From assembly GCA_004802705.1 (NCBI GenBank), contig SGPL01000327.1:1-38503 (forward strand): a stretch of DNA of 38,503 nt. The letters run 5' to 3'. Below the pieces are notes generated by a model, which worked only from the letters and a program-made list of their open reading frames with translations, ran no database searches and was not told where the DNA came from. This document shows, piece by piece, positions 22,155 to 33,069 of the stretch. Made by a program: the position numbers and the translations under genes. This DNA comes from Bondarzewia mesenterica (lineage: Eukaryota > Basidiomycota > Agaricomycetes > Russulales > Bondarzewiaceae). Position 1 is the first letter of the stretch; each line of letters starts with the position of its first letter.

Positions 22155-23849
22155 ATGGCTCCTCTTCCGGGCGTCCCCTCGAATGTCGCTCTCATGTACG
22201 TCCCTTCCGAGGTTCTCGTTTATTCTGCCTGAGTCTGACTTGTGCCTAGCCAGGGCCCATTGGTTTGTGAAACGATCTCTTCGTTGTTGCTAGTAACCCT
22301 TGTTTCAAGATTTGACCGTAAATTCAGCTCTTAGGCTATCTCTTCGGTTACGGCCTCCTCGGCATCCTAGTCATTCAACTGCGTAAGTCCCGTCAAGCGT
22401 GGTTCAATACAGACATTGACCGACTCTTTGTTCACAGTCCTCTACCACGCAAACTTCCCCAATGATCATCTCTGGATAAAGATACTTGGTAAGCATTTTT
22501 CAGCAGTCTTCAACATTTCCTGCTTTCTCAAAGCCACGGACTCAGTATGGATTGTATTCTTGGCGGAGATCGTGGCTACTGTGATCACTACAGTGGCAGC
22601 TTGGCGAGGTCTCGCCGCTGGTTGGGGTGATCTCGACACGCTTCGCAAACCAGGATGGGCCTTGACAGCATTGCCTGTCGTTAGCGCATTCAGTAAGGGT
22701 TCTGTACTACGAATCGTCACAAGCCTAACGTCGAAAAATGCTTGTGTAGTTGCTTTATCTGTCCAGATATTTTACTGTTGGAGAATATGGGTCTTGAGCA
22801 AACGTTTGGCTTTACCTGTCTTCATAGCGGCCGTCAGTAATTTGTCTACGCTTCACCTAAATACTCACTTTTTTTTTAGGTTTCGGCACTGCAATGGATC
22901 ATGGCGTTTTACATCACTGTGCAAGTGAGTATATTCCACTGTCCATCTGGCTCATTCAATCATCCTGACTCGTGTTCAGGAAGAAAAGCTCAACAATTTT
23001 AGCAAATTAAGCAGCGAGTACACTGCCGAAGTTACGGCAAGCACATTCCTTCAGCTTTATGCGCTTTCTGCTGCTCATGTGTATGACAGGTTTGGCTCAT
23101 GGGCACTGCTGCTTCTGACGTCATGATAGCTGTCAGTATGGTCTGGATTGTACGTGCTCTCTTTTCAATCCGTTTGGCGTGCGTGCTCATGCAAGGACCT
23201 TGCCGCCAGCTTATTCGGGCTAGTACAACCTCGCAGTGGATGCAGACCCAATCTTTGGTCAATAAGCTTATCAAACTGACCGTTGAGACTGGTGCCATCA
23301 CTGCACTCGGAGCAGGCCTCGAAGTCATCTTCTACCGAGTTTTCCAGGACAACAACTTGCATTTTCTTTTGTGAGTGCCTCCTGCTGTGGGATGCGACGG
23401 CCAATCTCTGACTGACACTTCACAGCTTCCTCGTGCTTGCCAAACTGTACGCATTTCACGCGGGTCTTGCGTCTATGATGCAAACTGACGTGAGCAATCG
23501 CTGCCTTCGCAGGTATTCAAATACGCTCCTTGCGACGTTGAATGCCCGCGCTATGTTCAAGCAGGGACGTGCGGCCTCAATCAACCCAAACTCAGGTGAA
23601 CGGGCTGTGGCGCTCTGGGAAGACTCTCACCCTCAGGCTTTGGTTTCTTCTAACAGGGCTGCCGTCAATACCAAGACAACCGGTATCAGTGTCACGAAGA
23701 CCGTCGAGGCACGTGATGACATGCAGATGGTCATCCTTTCAGTAAGCCTCATTTCATAGACTGCGGCTCACAAGTCTGAATTGGTGTATTCTTAGCACGG
23801 ATCACAGGACGATTCTGCTTCCCTTGGGAAGCCGTCTGCAGACCTGTAA
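22155..23849 (+). CDS. DUF6534-type seven-helix membrane protein
   Basis: Thirteen exons join into 336 codons plus stop. The order is MAPLPGVPSNVALIQGPL, GYLFGYGLLGILVIQLLLYH, a VWIVFLAEIVATVITTVAAW helix, IALSVQIFYCWRIWVLSK-like (here VALSVQIFYCWRIWVLSK), a SALQWIMAFYITVQ helix, VWLMGTAASDVMIAVSMVWI, LIKLTVETGAITALGAGLEV and the family hallmark KLYSNTLLATLNAR, then a polar cytoplasmic tail. This is the basidiomycete DUF6534 layout, with about seven hydrophobic segments. Function is unknown. Introns: 22196-22249, 22263-22327, 22383-22437, 22489-22545, 22693-22749, 22833-22879, 22925-22979, 23031-23089, 23150-23209, 23371-23425, 23447-23512 and 23742-23795. Intron 8 has two workable donors: GT at 23031, or a GCAAGC donor at 23037 that adds VT. 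An in-frame ATG 18 bases upstream (22137) could also serve. Confidence 0.85.
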
Positions 23850-24556
23850 AGGCGATTCGGGTCGATGGGGATGCGCCATCATACATAATGTACTGCTTCT
23901 TGTCCGTAATGTGTGCCTATGATCTTGATCTTGCTGACAATCACAGAATGGTTGACGCTCAATAGGACCCCCGAGAATCCCAGTCCCCGCGCTGGCAGCA
24001 AGTCAAAGACATCATCGCATGGTTGAGATAACCCATAAAATGTGCCATACAGTATGATGTGGTGTCAAAAGAAGCAACTCAGGTCCTATGGTTTGGCTGC
24101 GTAGCATGCTGAATTGTCTGTTGACTTTCGTCCAGCAGAGAACGGTATAGATTGGTCTCAAATGTTGTTCAAATTAGTCGTTCCGTTACAAAACATCTTC
24201 TAGATATGGCTTGGATGTGACTACTAGTCGGCCGATCGGACTCCTTCAACTACCGTGAGCGGATGGGACCTCCGCTGGTGGGCTCCAAGCTACCGGCAAA
24301 CGGATGCAGCTTTAGATCAATATTTTGGCCTCCAGCTACCATGGGAAGATGGGACCTCACAGGGGATTGTCGGGGTCCTCGCTCAATGATCGACTTTCTT
24401 GCCGAATCTGGAGATGACACCGGCATGATGGCTTGCTCCCACGGAGATGCTGTTTCCGAGGGTTTCGGCCACTGCCTGCCCCCGGAAATTGCGCTCGAAC
24501 GCTGGCCTATATCTGTCGACCCATGTCCGGTGCATAGTACGTGACCCACACCCACG
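23850..24556. other. Intergenic DNA between the DUF6534 and GMC genes
   Basis: No gene is supported. It holds the 3' flank of the DUF6534 gene and the promoter of the GMC gene. No clear TATA box is seen. Confidence 0.5.
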
Positions 24557-26987
24557 ATGTTTCTGCTGTGTCTGGCGGCGCTGGCTCCTTTGACGCATAC
24601 CGTCGTCTTCAAGGTATTTGAACACGCGTTTCACGTACTCGACCAAAAGTATGACTTCGTCATCGTCGGAGGTTCTTATTCCTTGCATGCGGTGTGTCGA
24701 TTTTCGAACTTACTCTTTCATGATCTTCAGGCGGTACAGCGGGTAATGTAGTAGCCAATCGTTTGACTGAGGACAGCGCCGTCAGAGTCCTCGTCATCGA
24801 AGCGGGCATGACGTGAGTCCTTGAACAATTTGTTTCGTTCTCAGCGCTGAGTTCCGATTGTTTCATAGGAATAAAGGCGTAGAAGACTCCATCGTCCCAT
24901 TCCTATGCACCAGTTTATCGCCTGACACTCCATGGACCTGGAACTACACAACGACCCCGCAAGTTGCCTTGGACGGGCGAAGTATTCCCTACCCAAGAGG
25001 ACGTCTGCTCGGAGGTAGCAGCTCCATCAGTATGTCTATGAACTGTCTGGGCAGGTATACGGTCTGACCGAAGATGATGCTCTTTCAACAGATTTTATGG
25101 TGTACACAAGGGGATCGTCAGAAGATTTCGATCGTTATGCCAATGTCAGCGGCGACCCCAGCTGGTCATGGACCGCACTCCAACATTACATTAAGAAGGC
25201 GAGCTCGTTTCGCATTGGCACACCCGTCGCTGTGGAAATTGATGCTTGCTTCTAGCAAGAACACTTCGTCCCGCCTGCCGACCACCACAATACATCCGGC
25301 CAGTTTGATCCTGCCGTGCATGGCTTCTCCGGTCCAGTACAGGTCAGCCTTCCGGGATTCCCTCAGGCTATCGATGGCAGAGTTGTCGAGACAACTCGTG
25401 AGCTAGAGGAATTTAGTTGGAATCAGGATATGAACAGCGGATTCACGCTCGGCATTGGTATGTTTCTGAATTTTGCCTTCACTTGTGTCGTTCCACAGCT
25501 GAGAATTTGATGTGTAGGCTGGACACAGGCGACCATAGGCAGCAGCAGGCGGAGTAGCTCGGCTATGGGTTATCTCGCTCCGCACTATCTCAAGCGAGCT
25601 AATCTCGACGTGCTGATCAACACTCGAGTCACGAAGCTCGTTCCCGCCGACGACGAAACCGAAACCATGTCCTTCAACTCAGTGGAACTGGCACAAAGTA
25701 GTGCAGGTAAGCGTCCGCTTTCCGGCCGACACGGTAGTGATTGACTGAATTCTGCGTCCCAGGGCCCTTCTACCGCATCTCTGCAGACAAGGAGATCGTC
25801 CTATCTGCAGGATCCATCAATACGCCCCAGCTTCTGATGCTTTCAGGACTAGGCGATCCTGCTGTGCTGCAGCGCCTCGGAATCCGTCCGCTTGTTGACC
25901 TTCCAGATGTTGGGAAGAACTTGCAAGACCATCCCCTGATACCCAGCCAGTTCTTTGTGAATGGCACCGACACCTCTGACACTTTCAAGCGGAACGCTAC
26001 CCTCTTTAGCGAGATATTCACCCAGTACAATATGTCCGGCTCCGGACCTCTCGTCGCCAGTCTTTTTAATAATATCGGCTGGCTCAGAATCCCAGATAAT
26101 TCATCGATTTATCAGAATTATTCAGATCCCGCTGCAGGCCCACAGTCGGCTCATTATGAGCTCATTTTCTCCGTGCGTGTCCACAAACCTTTACGGGCAA
26201 CCTGCCTCCTGATGTTGTTGCCGGATGCAGAATGGGTTTGCAGGATTTGTGCAGCCGATTCCAAGTACAGGGCACTACTTGAGCGTTCTGACGAGCGTGA
26301 CAGCCCCCATGTCTCGTGAGCGTCCGAGTCATCCTACTGTGTGCACAAGGAAACTAACGCGACGAAGGTGGTTCGGTCACTCTCAACTCGAGCGATCCGT
26401 TTGATTCCCCGGTCATTGACCCTGGTTTACTGAATCATCCTTGGGATATGTTCGTCATGGTCGAGGCGATCAAAGCGGCATGACGATTTGTGAGCACGTC
26501 TGCCTGGGATGGATACGTGCTTGCGCAGTACGGTGAAGGCGCATATGCCAACACGGACGCAGAACTGGAACAGTATGCGTGCAACTTCACGTCCTCCGTC
26601 TACCACCCCGTCAGTACTGCCAGCATGACCTCGGTGGATGCGACAGGCGGCGGTGCGGATTTCCTTCTTGCGAGGCTTGTCTGACCGAGGACTGTCTTGT
26701 GCTGACCCGTCGTTTGGCAGTCGTCAATCCCGATTTAAGTGTCAAATACACGAAGGGCTTGCATGTAATCGATGCATCTGTTTTTGTGCATTCCGTCTTC
26801 TGCTTGTAACATTGTCTCTCAATCTAAAAAATTCTGTACTATCAGCCGTTTATTCCTGCAGCTCACCCCTAAGTAAGATTATTCTCATTGCTGGACCATT
26901 CGCGACTGACTGTTTTCTTAGGCTGCGGTTTATACATTTGCGGAGCGTGGCGCAGATATTATCAAACAGGCTTGGGGTCTGCAGTAA
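24557..26987 (+). pseudogene. Aryl-alcohol-oxidase-like GMC oxidoreductase (AA3_2) with two in-frame stops
   Basis: Twelve exons give 598 codons covering the full GMC fold. An N-terminal hydrophobic start (MFLLCLAALAPLTHTVVF) suggests secretion. Then come YDFVIVGGGTAGNVVANRL (FAD site), GRLLGGSSSINFMVYTRGSS, the PPADHHNTSGQFDPAVHGFS insert, VLSAGSINTPQLLMLSGLGD, GPLVASLFNNIGWLR, both catalytic His blocks (SVYHPVSTASM and PFIPAAHP) and AAVYTFAERGADIIKQAW. Such enzymes oxidise aromatic alcohols or sugars and give H2O2 or reduce quinones. Introns: 24672-24730, 24813-24868, 25030-25091, 25199-25255 (GC donor), 25458-25517, 25707-25762, 26173-26230, 26316-26367, 26653-26720, 26786-26845 and 26873-26921. 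TGA at 26481-26483 (IKAA*RFVSTS, Arg expected) and TAA at 26870-26872 (AAHP*, Gln expected) break it. Everything else is in frame, so decay is recent or the stops are base errors. Confidence 0.85.
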
Positions 26988-27787
26988 GCAGCGCACTGTG
27001 GTTACGTCTGTAGGATGCGATTCCACTATGCATGAACATCTCAGTTTTGTGGTTCGTTAATATTCCCTTCATCCCAGACTTCTGTATACCATAAAATCTG
27101 TTCGATTTCTGAATAGCGTATTGGTACATAAGCTTTCTGTTTCCCTCATTGCGACTTGTGCTGCAATGCCTTCGGGCTGCAACTCGGGAGTCGATGTCGT
27201 TGTTAAGAAATTCGAAAGTAAATAGAAGATAGTCTGGCGTCCAGCGGAGCCGCGGTCGTCAAAATTTGTGCTCGCATTTTTCTCGCACTCGACGCACGTT
27301 GGTTTCCCTCCTTCCCTCGCTTTCTTCTCTTTCCTTGCATCCTATTCGTGCTTGCTCTTTGGCTCGCTGAGCGGCTCATCCTGCACCACGGCTTCTTACC
27401 CAACCCATTCACATAGCTCTTCAATAAAATTTGATTTAAGAGACGACGTTGGAATACCATAAATGGTTAGACTCAGCTTCAGGAACGCATCTGGTTCTTG
27501 ATGAACATGTCGCTGGTCTGATTTCGCTCTGATTCTGAAGTCTCTGATTCCAAACCTGATGACTCGTTGTGTAGCGCGAAACGATGATGCGGCTCTTGTT
27601 CTGCGCTGGCTCCAGCCAGTGCATTTGATGCCCCCGACTTGCTTTCCTCCCCTCCCCGGCATATGGGACGTCGAATGTTTCAGCCACCGCCGCCTTCTCC
27701 TCATCGGTGCCGGTGTTGAATATAGGAATCATGTATAAAACCAGGTCAATGGACTGTGGCTGAAAAGCTCCTCCAAGGTCCTCAGTC
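26988..27787. other. Intergenic DNA before the adenylation-domain relic
   Basis: I call no gene. Pyrimidine-rich DNA (27293-27350) may be promoter sequence. A minus-strand open frame (27436-27837) reads AETFDVPYAGEG and similar, but it has no recognisable motif and overlaps the start of the next gene. Confidence 0.4.
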
Positions 27788-30005
27788 ATGTCTACTTCCA
27801 CATTTGCACCGCCGCCTGTCGATGACTCCTTGTCCATCCCTCAATTGTTTGACTTCCACAGTATTTATTCTGCCAGTCATCCTCTGTTCGCTTTCAGCAG
27901 CCCGACTGGTCAGTCCGAAACCTTGAGTTGGTCGTCTGTTGCATCTGCTATTCGTCGCAATACCAGCCGGGTTCTTCGCGACACGCCTTGTTTTGAAGGA
28001 GAGTTCATGTCCTCTGGGCATACTCACCCTGTCGCAATTCTTGCTCATGCTGGTCAGCACTTATCCCTAGAGATTCCCTCAATCAATGACCCAATGCATT
28101 TTTTTCAGACTCGATATCATACATGATCCTCATCGTCAGCATCATGCGAGCTGGTCTTGTCCCGTTTCCAATCTCGCCACGGTGCTCGCCGGCAGCTGTT
28201 CAACACCTCCTCAAAACCACTAAAACTGTTTGCGTGTACGTGAGTGGTGACGAAGCCATTCAGAGCCTCATGAATGCTGCGTTAATTGATCTGCCTACGG
28301 ATCGAGTGACTGTGCTTCCAATGCCAGTATCGGAAGATCTTTGGACTGACTCCGAGTCAAGCGTGAAGGGCGTAGAAGACATCACGTCGGCTTCGCCCCC
28401 TGACCTGGATGGCCCAGCAGTCATTTTGCACTCGTCAGGTCTAGGCTCTTGTTTCTACCCTGACACTGATTCAAACGAGTTGATATCTTAGTCAGGTACA
28501 ACAACTCATCCGAAACCAATTTCCATCTCGCATAGAATTCTTCTGCAGTGGGGCAGGATCTCGTGTGCGCACTTTGCCCCTGTTTTCATCATCTCCACTC
28601 AGCAATAGTTGCTACAGCCGAAAGTGGAGCTGATTTTTGTAGCCACTGCATCTCTTTGCATTCCGTTCCTATGTTCCGTGCGTCTTGGGTCACTGCGCGA
28701 TGTGCCTGACATTGACCTCTGAGACAGATGCAATGGGTGTGGCGTACATTTCGCGAGCAGTATGTTCAGTCGCTGTGTCTTTGCATCACCCGCTGAAAGA
28801 GTGCTTCGCTGTAGGCATTCACGGGCATGACACTCGCTGTGTTTCCGCCAGAATCATCTCCCAGGGCCTCTACCCCGAAGACTGTCCTAGCCGGTGCGAT
28901 CAACGATCGGTGCACAATGATGACATGTGTACCTAGCTTTGCAGAAGTGCGCAGTACCTTCTTGAACCATCGAAGTTTGAACTCGTTGACATGAATCTCG
29001 CCTCTTTGCATCAGCACTGGTCGAACGATCCCAATGCGCTTGAAGCTCTAGCAAAGCTGCATGCAATGGTATGCAAAGAGATTCGAGCTCTCCTTATCTG
29101 GCGCACTCATCTATTTTGCCAGATTGTGTCAGGCGGTCCCCTCAGTCACGATGCAGGAGAGAGACTTGTGGATGCCAGTGTGCGCCTATCCCTGTTTTAT
29201 GCTGGGTAGGTCATCTTCGCCTTGTCAATATCGCAGCCTGACTGTTTACGTTCTTGTATATCAACTAGCACCGAAATTGGCTGCGCCACCGTCTTCTGGC
29301 TAGGTGCAGCGACCGATCTTATTCCTTCATCGCTAGCTGAAATACGATTTATGACTAGACACCCGAATCGGTAAGGACTGGCAGTACATCAAGTTTTTGC
29401 CTGGTCTTGGCACCCACTTCATACCGCAAGACACGTCAGACGTCTTTGAGTTGACTGTGCTGGTGAGTGTTGTTGTTTCGGAATCACCGATTTAACCAGC
29501 ACCGTCGCTCAGTCGGAACCAGGATACGCCGCGTTACGGTATTGCCGTGGTCAACAAGACAGTCGATGGAAAGCCTGCATTTGCCACGCGAGACCTTTTC
29601 AAGCGGCATCCCTCAGACCCCACTCTCTGGAAAGTCTGGGGACGCGCAGATGAGCAGATCATGCTTTCGAGCGGAGAAAAGGCAAGTCATCTCCCTCTTA
29701 GCACGCATTACATATCTGACATGCCGCGCGCATTCTCGCAGATGAACCCAGGACCTATCGGTGAGCATTGCGACGTTAAAGGGCGAGAAACTTGATTCGA
29801 GCATAAAGGTGCAGAGGATATTTTCACTCGCAATTCCTCCAGGATCAATCGAGCGATGATGTTCGGTCGAGGGCGTTTCAACAACGGAATCATTCTTCAA
29901 CTCAAAGATGAATTTCAGTTTGCTCCGTCCGATGCCAAGAGTCTTCAAGCATTCCGTGAATCCATCCGGTACATCTTGACACAACGAGTTCTGTCGCGGA
30001 GACAT
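27788..30005 (+). pseudogene. Adenylation domain of an NRPS-like adenylate-forming reductase (truncated, decayed)
   Basis: The first two exons are clean (introns 28050-28106 and about 28441-28497). They lead to the A3-type core HSSGTTTHPKPISISHR at 28431-28530. Later blocks survive in pieces: TCVPSFAEV (about 28930), GGPLSHDAGERLVDASVRLS, LFYAGTEIGCATVFW, DWQYIKFLPGLGTHFIPQDT, YGIAVVNKTVDGKPAF, DLFKRHPSDPTLWKVWGR, ADEQIMLSSGEK, NPGPI and MFGRGRFNNGIILQL. This matches the basidiomycete aryl-acid/aminoadipate-type reductases (A-T-R), whose A domain activates a carboxylic acid. Between about 28530 and 28900, around 29270-29370 and at 29770-29850 the frame is lost. The carrier and reductase domains are absent: the reading ends at about 30005, close to the KDZ relic. 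The intron before NPGPI uses a GC donor (gcaagt). Confidence 0.8.
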
Positions 30006-30168
30006 CGCTGAATTAAACTTGTAGAGAGACTGTCAATGAAGCTAACACATTCTCACCTGCGCATTCCAGACTTTTCTTGGAGGTGCGCTGGCTTTATTTC
30101 AATTGCTGCAGGTGGATCTCTTTGATGGGGTGAGGAATAGAGAGCATGATTTGTAAATAGTGACTTAC

Positions 30169-31445
30169 ATCTTTTGGTTCTATCGCCGCTGTCAGGTGGT
30201 CCTTATAATTGCCCTCGGCGACCATGTAGCTGACACCGTCAGTGAGCACCACGTCATCCCATGGGTTCCTCATCTTCATGTGCTCAGTGGAGAAATTGCC
30301 ATCCATCATGAAGCTCCTCATGTACTTTCACTTGTCCTCATCCTCTCTTCAGTTTTTGGAGATGTTGACACTGAGCTGGGGATAGGCTGGGCAGAAGAGG
30401 GCAAGTTCACCATCACCGGCGACACCATCAGCCCAGTGGCCGAACCTGTGCCATTTGGTGAACTTGAGGTGTCACCACTGGTGAGACACCCGGAGTAGTT
30501 CTCGATAGCAGTTCTAAGGCCCATTCAGGTGGACATCAGCTACCAGAATTAATGATCAAGTGTGAGCCAGAGCTCACCAGAACAGAGTTAGGGAATGCAC
30601 TGGTCGTCACTCGCTGAAGCTTGCTATAGAAGTTGAGGGTGATGGTCTTGCATTCCAGGTTGTCTACCAAGAAATCGTCCAAGACCTGAAATGTGAAGGC
30701 CATCCTGGGGTCTTTAAAGCTGGCTGGGTAAAGGCCAAGGTCAAACAGTTGAATGTCAATGGGATCAAAGTTTATGCATTGGCATCGGCGAGCGCATAGC
30801 TGGTGCATGCCAGAACAATCGACAATGGTCATCATGGGATTGCCATTGTTATCATGGCTTGGTGGGGCCTCCCGACCATCATCGAGCACTAAAAATTTGC
30901 TATCATCGATGGTCTCCCATTCTTCATCTTCAGCATGAATAACTTCGGGCTAATCACTGGCCCGGGCAGTCTGGGGATCATACCAGGGGCAAGGTTCACC
31001 GCCATGACTGAGATGAAGGACTATTCTCACCTGCCGGAGCCAAGCGGGGGCAAAATAGGAGCCCACCCACTGCTCTACTCTATAGAAGGGGCTTTAGAGG
31101 TGTGAGTCTCGGCAACATCCTATGCAGAACATCGGCCAGCCGAAACAATCCAGATACCTCCAGCTGCCTTTGATGATCTTACAGTTGGAGCATTGCCGGT
31201 CACTGATTGGACACTCAGCATGGAGGAGATGATGAAGATACTGGCCTCGGTGGAGCATCCAATCTCTCAGGTAGTCATTTTGACTCTATTTTTAGATAGA
31301 AAAGCCATCAGGACAGCTATAACAGTCGAGGTGACTGAGAGGACTCCCCTTAGTTCATCTTTTGGGGGTCACCGTAGAATCCATGGTTAGAGAGAAATCT
31401 GGGTTGAAGTTGAGCAGTCTCATCGTCGGCAGGATCACCGTCCAT
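30169..31445 (-). pseudogene. KDZ transposase with CxC2 zinc cluster, N-terminal part only
   Basis: Reading down from 31285: SQNDYLRDWMLHRGQYLHHL, then the zinc cluster CSNCKIIKGSWRYLDCFG, WPMFCIGCCRDSH and WVGSYFAPAWLRQV, then LHLSHGGEPCPWY. These are the signatures of the CxC2 domain associated with KDZ transposases. A second block follows: CSGMHQLCARRCQC, DLGLYPASFKDPRMAFTFQV and the FYSKLQRVT helix. Next comes WHRFGHWADGVAGDGELALF and the core strand MMDGNFSTEHMK with its Asp (about 30300), then GNYKDHL. The remaining catalytic domain is missing after the donor at 30168. In-frame stops are at 31094, 30950, 30472, 30349 and 30328. Several fall where Gln, Arg or Trp is expected. An upstream Met exon (31445, MDGDPADDETAQL) is plausible but its splice is unresolved. 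The gene is inactive. Confidence 0.85.
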
Positions 31446-31994
31446 GTTGACAGTCAGGGTGGAGTCTCATGGACAGGCACTTGTCAGACCTTGATCCCCC
31501 GAGTGGTTTTTGTTACTTTGTAAGTGACCCTTTGAGCATTGGGCTCAACATATCATCTCTTTCCAGAGCCCATGGTGGTTTGGAATGAGCTGCATTATGA
31601 GGAGGGAGGGTCTACACCCATCAACAATCCCAACATCATCATCTGATCGATTAAGAGATTACCAACCCCCTTTACCAGCAACCTCCAGAAGCAAATATTA
31701 CAGGGCGATCTTTTAAGACAACAGTGTCATCTGACTTATTAGCTGATCCTGATTGGCTGAGCATCAGGAACCCTAATATGGTTATGCATTCCCTCCGAAT
31801 TGAGCACCTAGGAAATGAATGGCCGATGCCGATGCCGATGCTGCTAACTGGAACACCTTTACTCGTGCTGTTTTGGGATCAGCATCTAACATATTATAGC
31901 TGAAAAAATCAGTCTCTGTCAATTCAGGCAATAAAATATTCATAAAATTTATAAATAACTATGCCTCTAAGATGAAATCATAGTTATTCCAATG
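31446..31994. other. Spacer between KDZ transposase and oxygenase relics
   Basis: AT-rich, CpG-poor DNA without a recognisable coding segment. A short gatgcc repeat lies near 31822-31842. Confidence 0.45.
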
Positions 31995-33069
31995 TCAATC
32001 AATATCCATGTCCAAGTCAATCCCCGTCCTCATCCTCATCCTCATTTTCATCAGGTGTTGGTCAATACTGATACTGTCATGAAAATGCTGGTGCCATTCC
32101 ATCCACCCCCCGGCTCTTATTCCCAGCCACTCATGCATATTGTCCCTCATGAACTAGGTGAAGCACACTCACTCACCGTCAATGTTTGGGACTGAGTGTG
32201 TCAATACCTGGCCACAGAGGGCAATCACAGTCCCCGAGTTATATTGAAATGAAATACCGATGCTGGGGAGCTCGAAGGTTCCATTCCAGTATGGGCTGAT
32301 GGTTGCAAGGAGGTCGTACCACTCTGCATGGCTGTTCCCATCCTGATGTGGTGGGGTGAGCCTTTGAGTGATTATAGACACCCCATTGAATACTGACGGC
32401 CAACAATGAATGAGCTCGTCGATATCGGTGATGTCGCCGAGTTTCTCAATGCATTCTATGCCAGTAAAGTATTGCTCAGGATGAATGATCCTCAATATTC
32501 CACTGAGGATGGCAGATGAATCAGTGAAATCTTGGAGCCATTGGTGGCATCCAAGATCATCATGCCAGTCATTAAAGCTCACCAAACACTTGAGGCCAAA
32601 CTCAGCGGTCTGGGATTAGGACGAGGACAGGGACAGCAATAGGTATGTTAGTGACAAGGTGCCTGATCCCCATGTTGATGTGGATGAAAATTGCTTACAT
32701 GGTGTGCCTGTTCAAACCAGCCTGGTGACATTTCTACTGTGCTGGGAGGCATTCCTGTGCAGTCTTCAGGAGACTGATACAGGTCCAATTGGACACGCCA
32801 ATTGCCCAAGTCTTTTGGCTTGCGCATTGGCCTCAACTTTGCCATTACCAGCTACATCACGGCCTCGGGTAACGTTCAAATCATCTACTAAGTATGACAG
32901 GAAATCAACATACCTGTCTCTCTGCTGTAAGAATATCGAGAAGATACCACTCAAGTATCTTCTCATGGATATCCACCACTATCACCGGTAAGACATAATG
33001 GGGGAATGGCCGGGGATGCTTGAGGGGGTAGGCTCACTTTAGCCATTTCTCAGTGGCTTCGGCCCCACC
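31995..33069 (-). pseudogene. TET/JBP-like 2-oxoglutarate/Fe(II) dioxygenase (KDZ-linked), broken
   Basis: Exons 33069-32914, 32851-32699 and 32609-31995 join in frame (introns 32852-32913 and 32610-32698). They read HPRPFPHYVLPVIVVD, EWYLLDILTAERQ, FEQAHHTAEFGLKCLVSFND, WHDDLGCHQWLQ, SAILSGILRIIHPEQYFTG, VFNGVSIITQRLTPPHQDGN, EWYDLLATISPYWNGTFELP, SFQYNSGTVIALCGQVLTHS and, after the break, FMRDNMHEWLG. This is the fungal TET/JBP-type oxygenase found with KDZ elements, whose relatives oxidise 5-methylcytosine. The Fe(II) ligands are present: His (32346-32348) and Asp in H-Q-D, and the distal His (32196-32198). The Arg expected just after (E-R-V-C) is TGA at 32169-32171, followed by TAG at 32154. 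A third stop is TGA at 33034. The N-terminus above 33069 could not be resolved. The H-x-D core survives, but 2-oxoglutarate binding by the Arg does not. Confidence 0.75.

Noticed and set aside
27436..27837. A 133-codon minus-strand open frame overlapping the start of the adenylation-domain gene
   Set aside because: It lies over the promoter and first exon of a clearly recognisable gene and shows no family motif.
32154..32176. A 23-bp GT-AG 'intron' in the oxygenase gene
   Set aside because: It is too short for splicing. Reading straight through restores the expected V-C-F strand with stops at the Arg and Trp positions, so stops explain it better.
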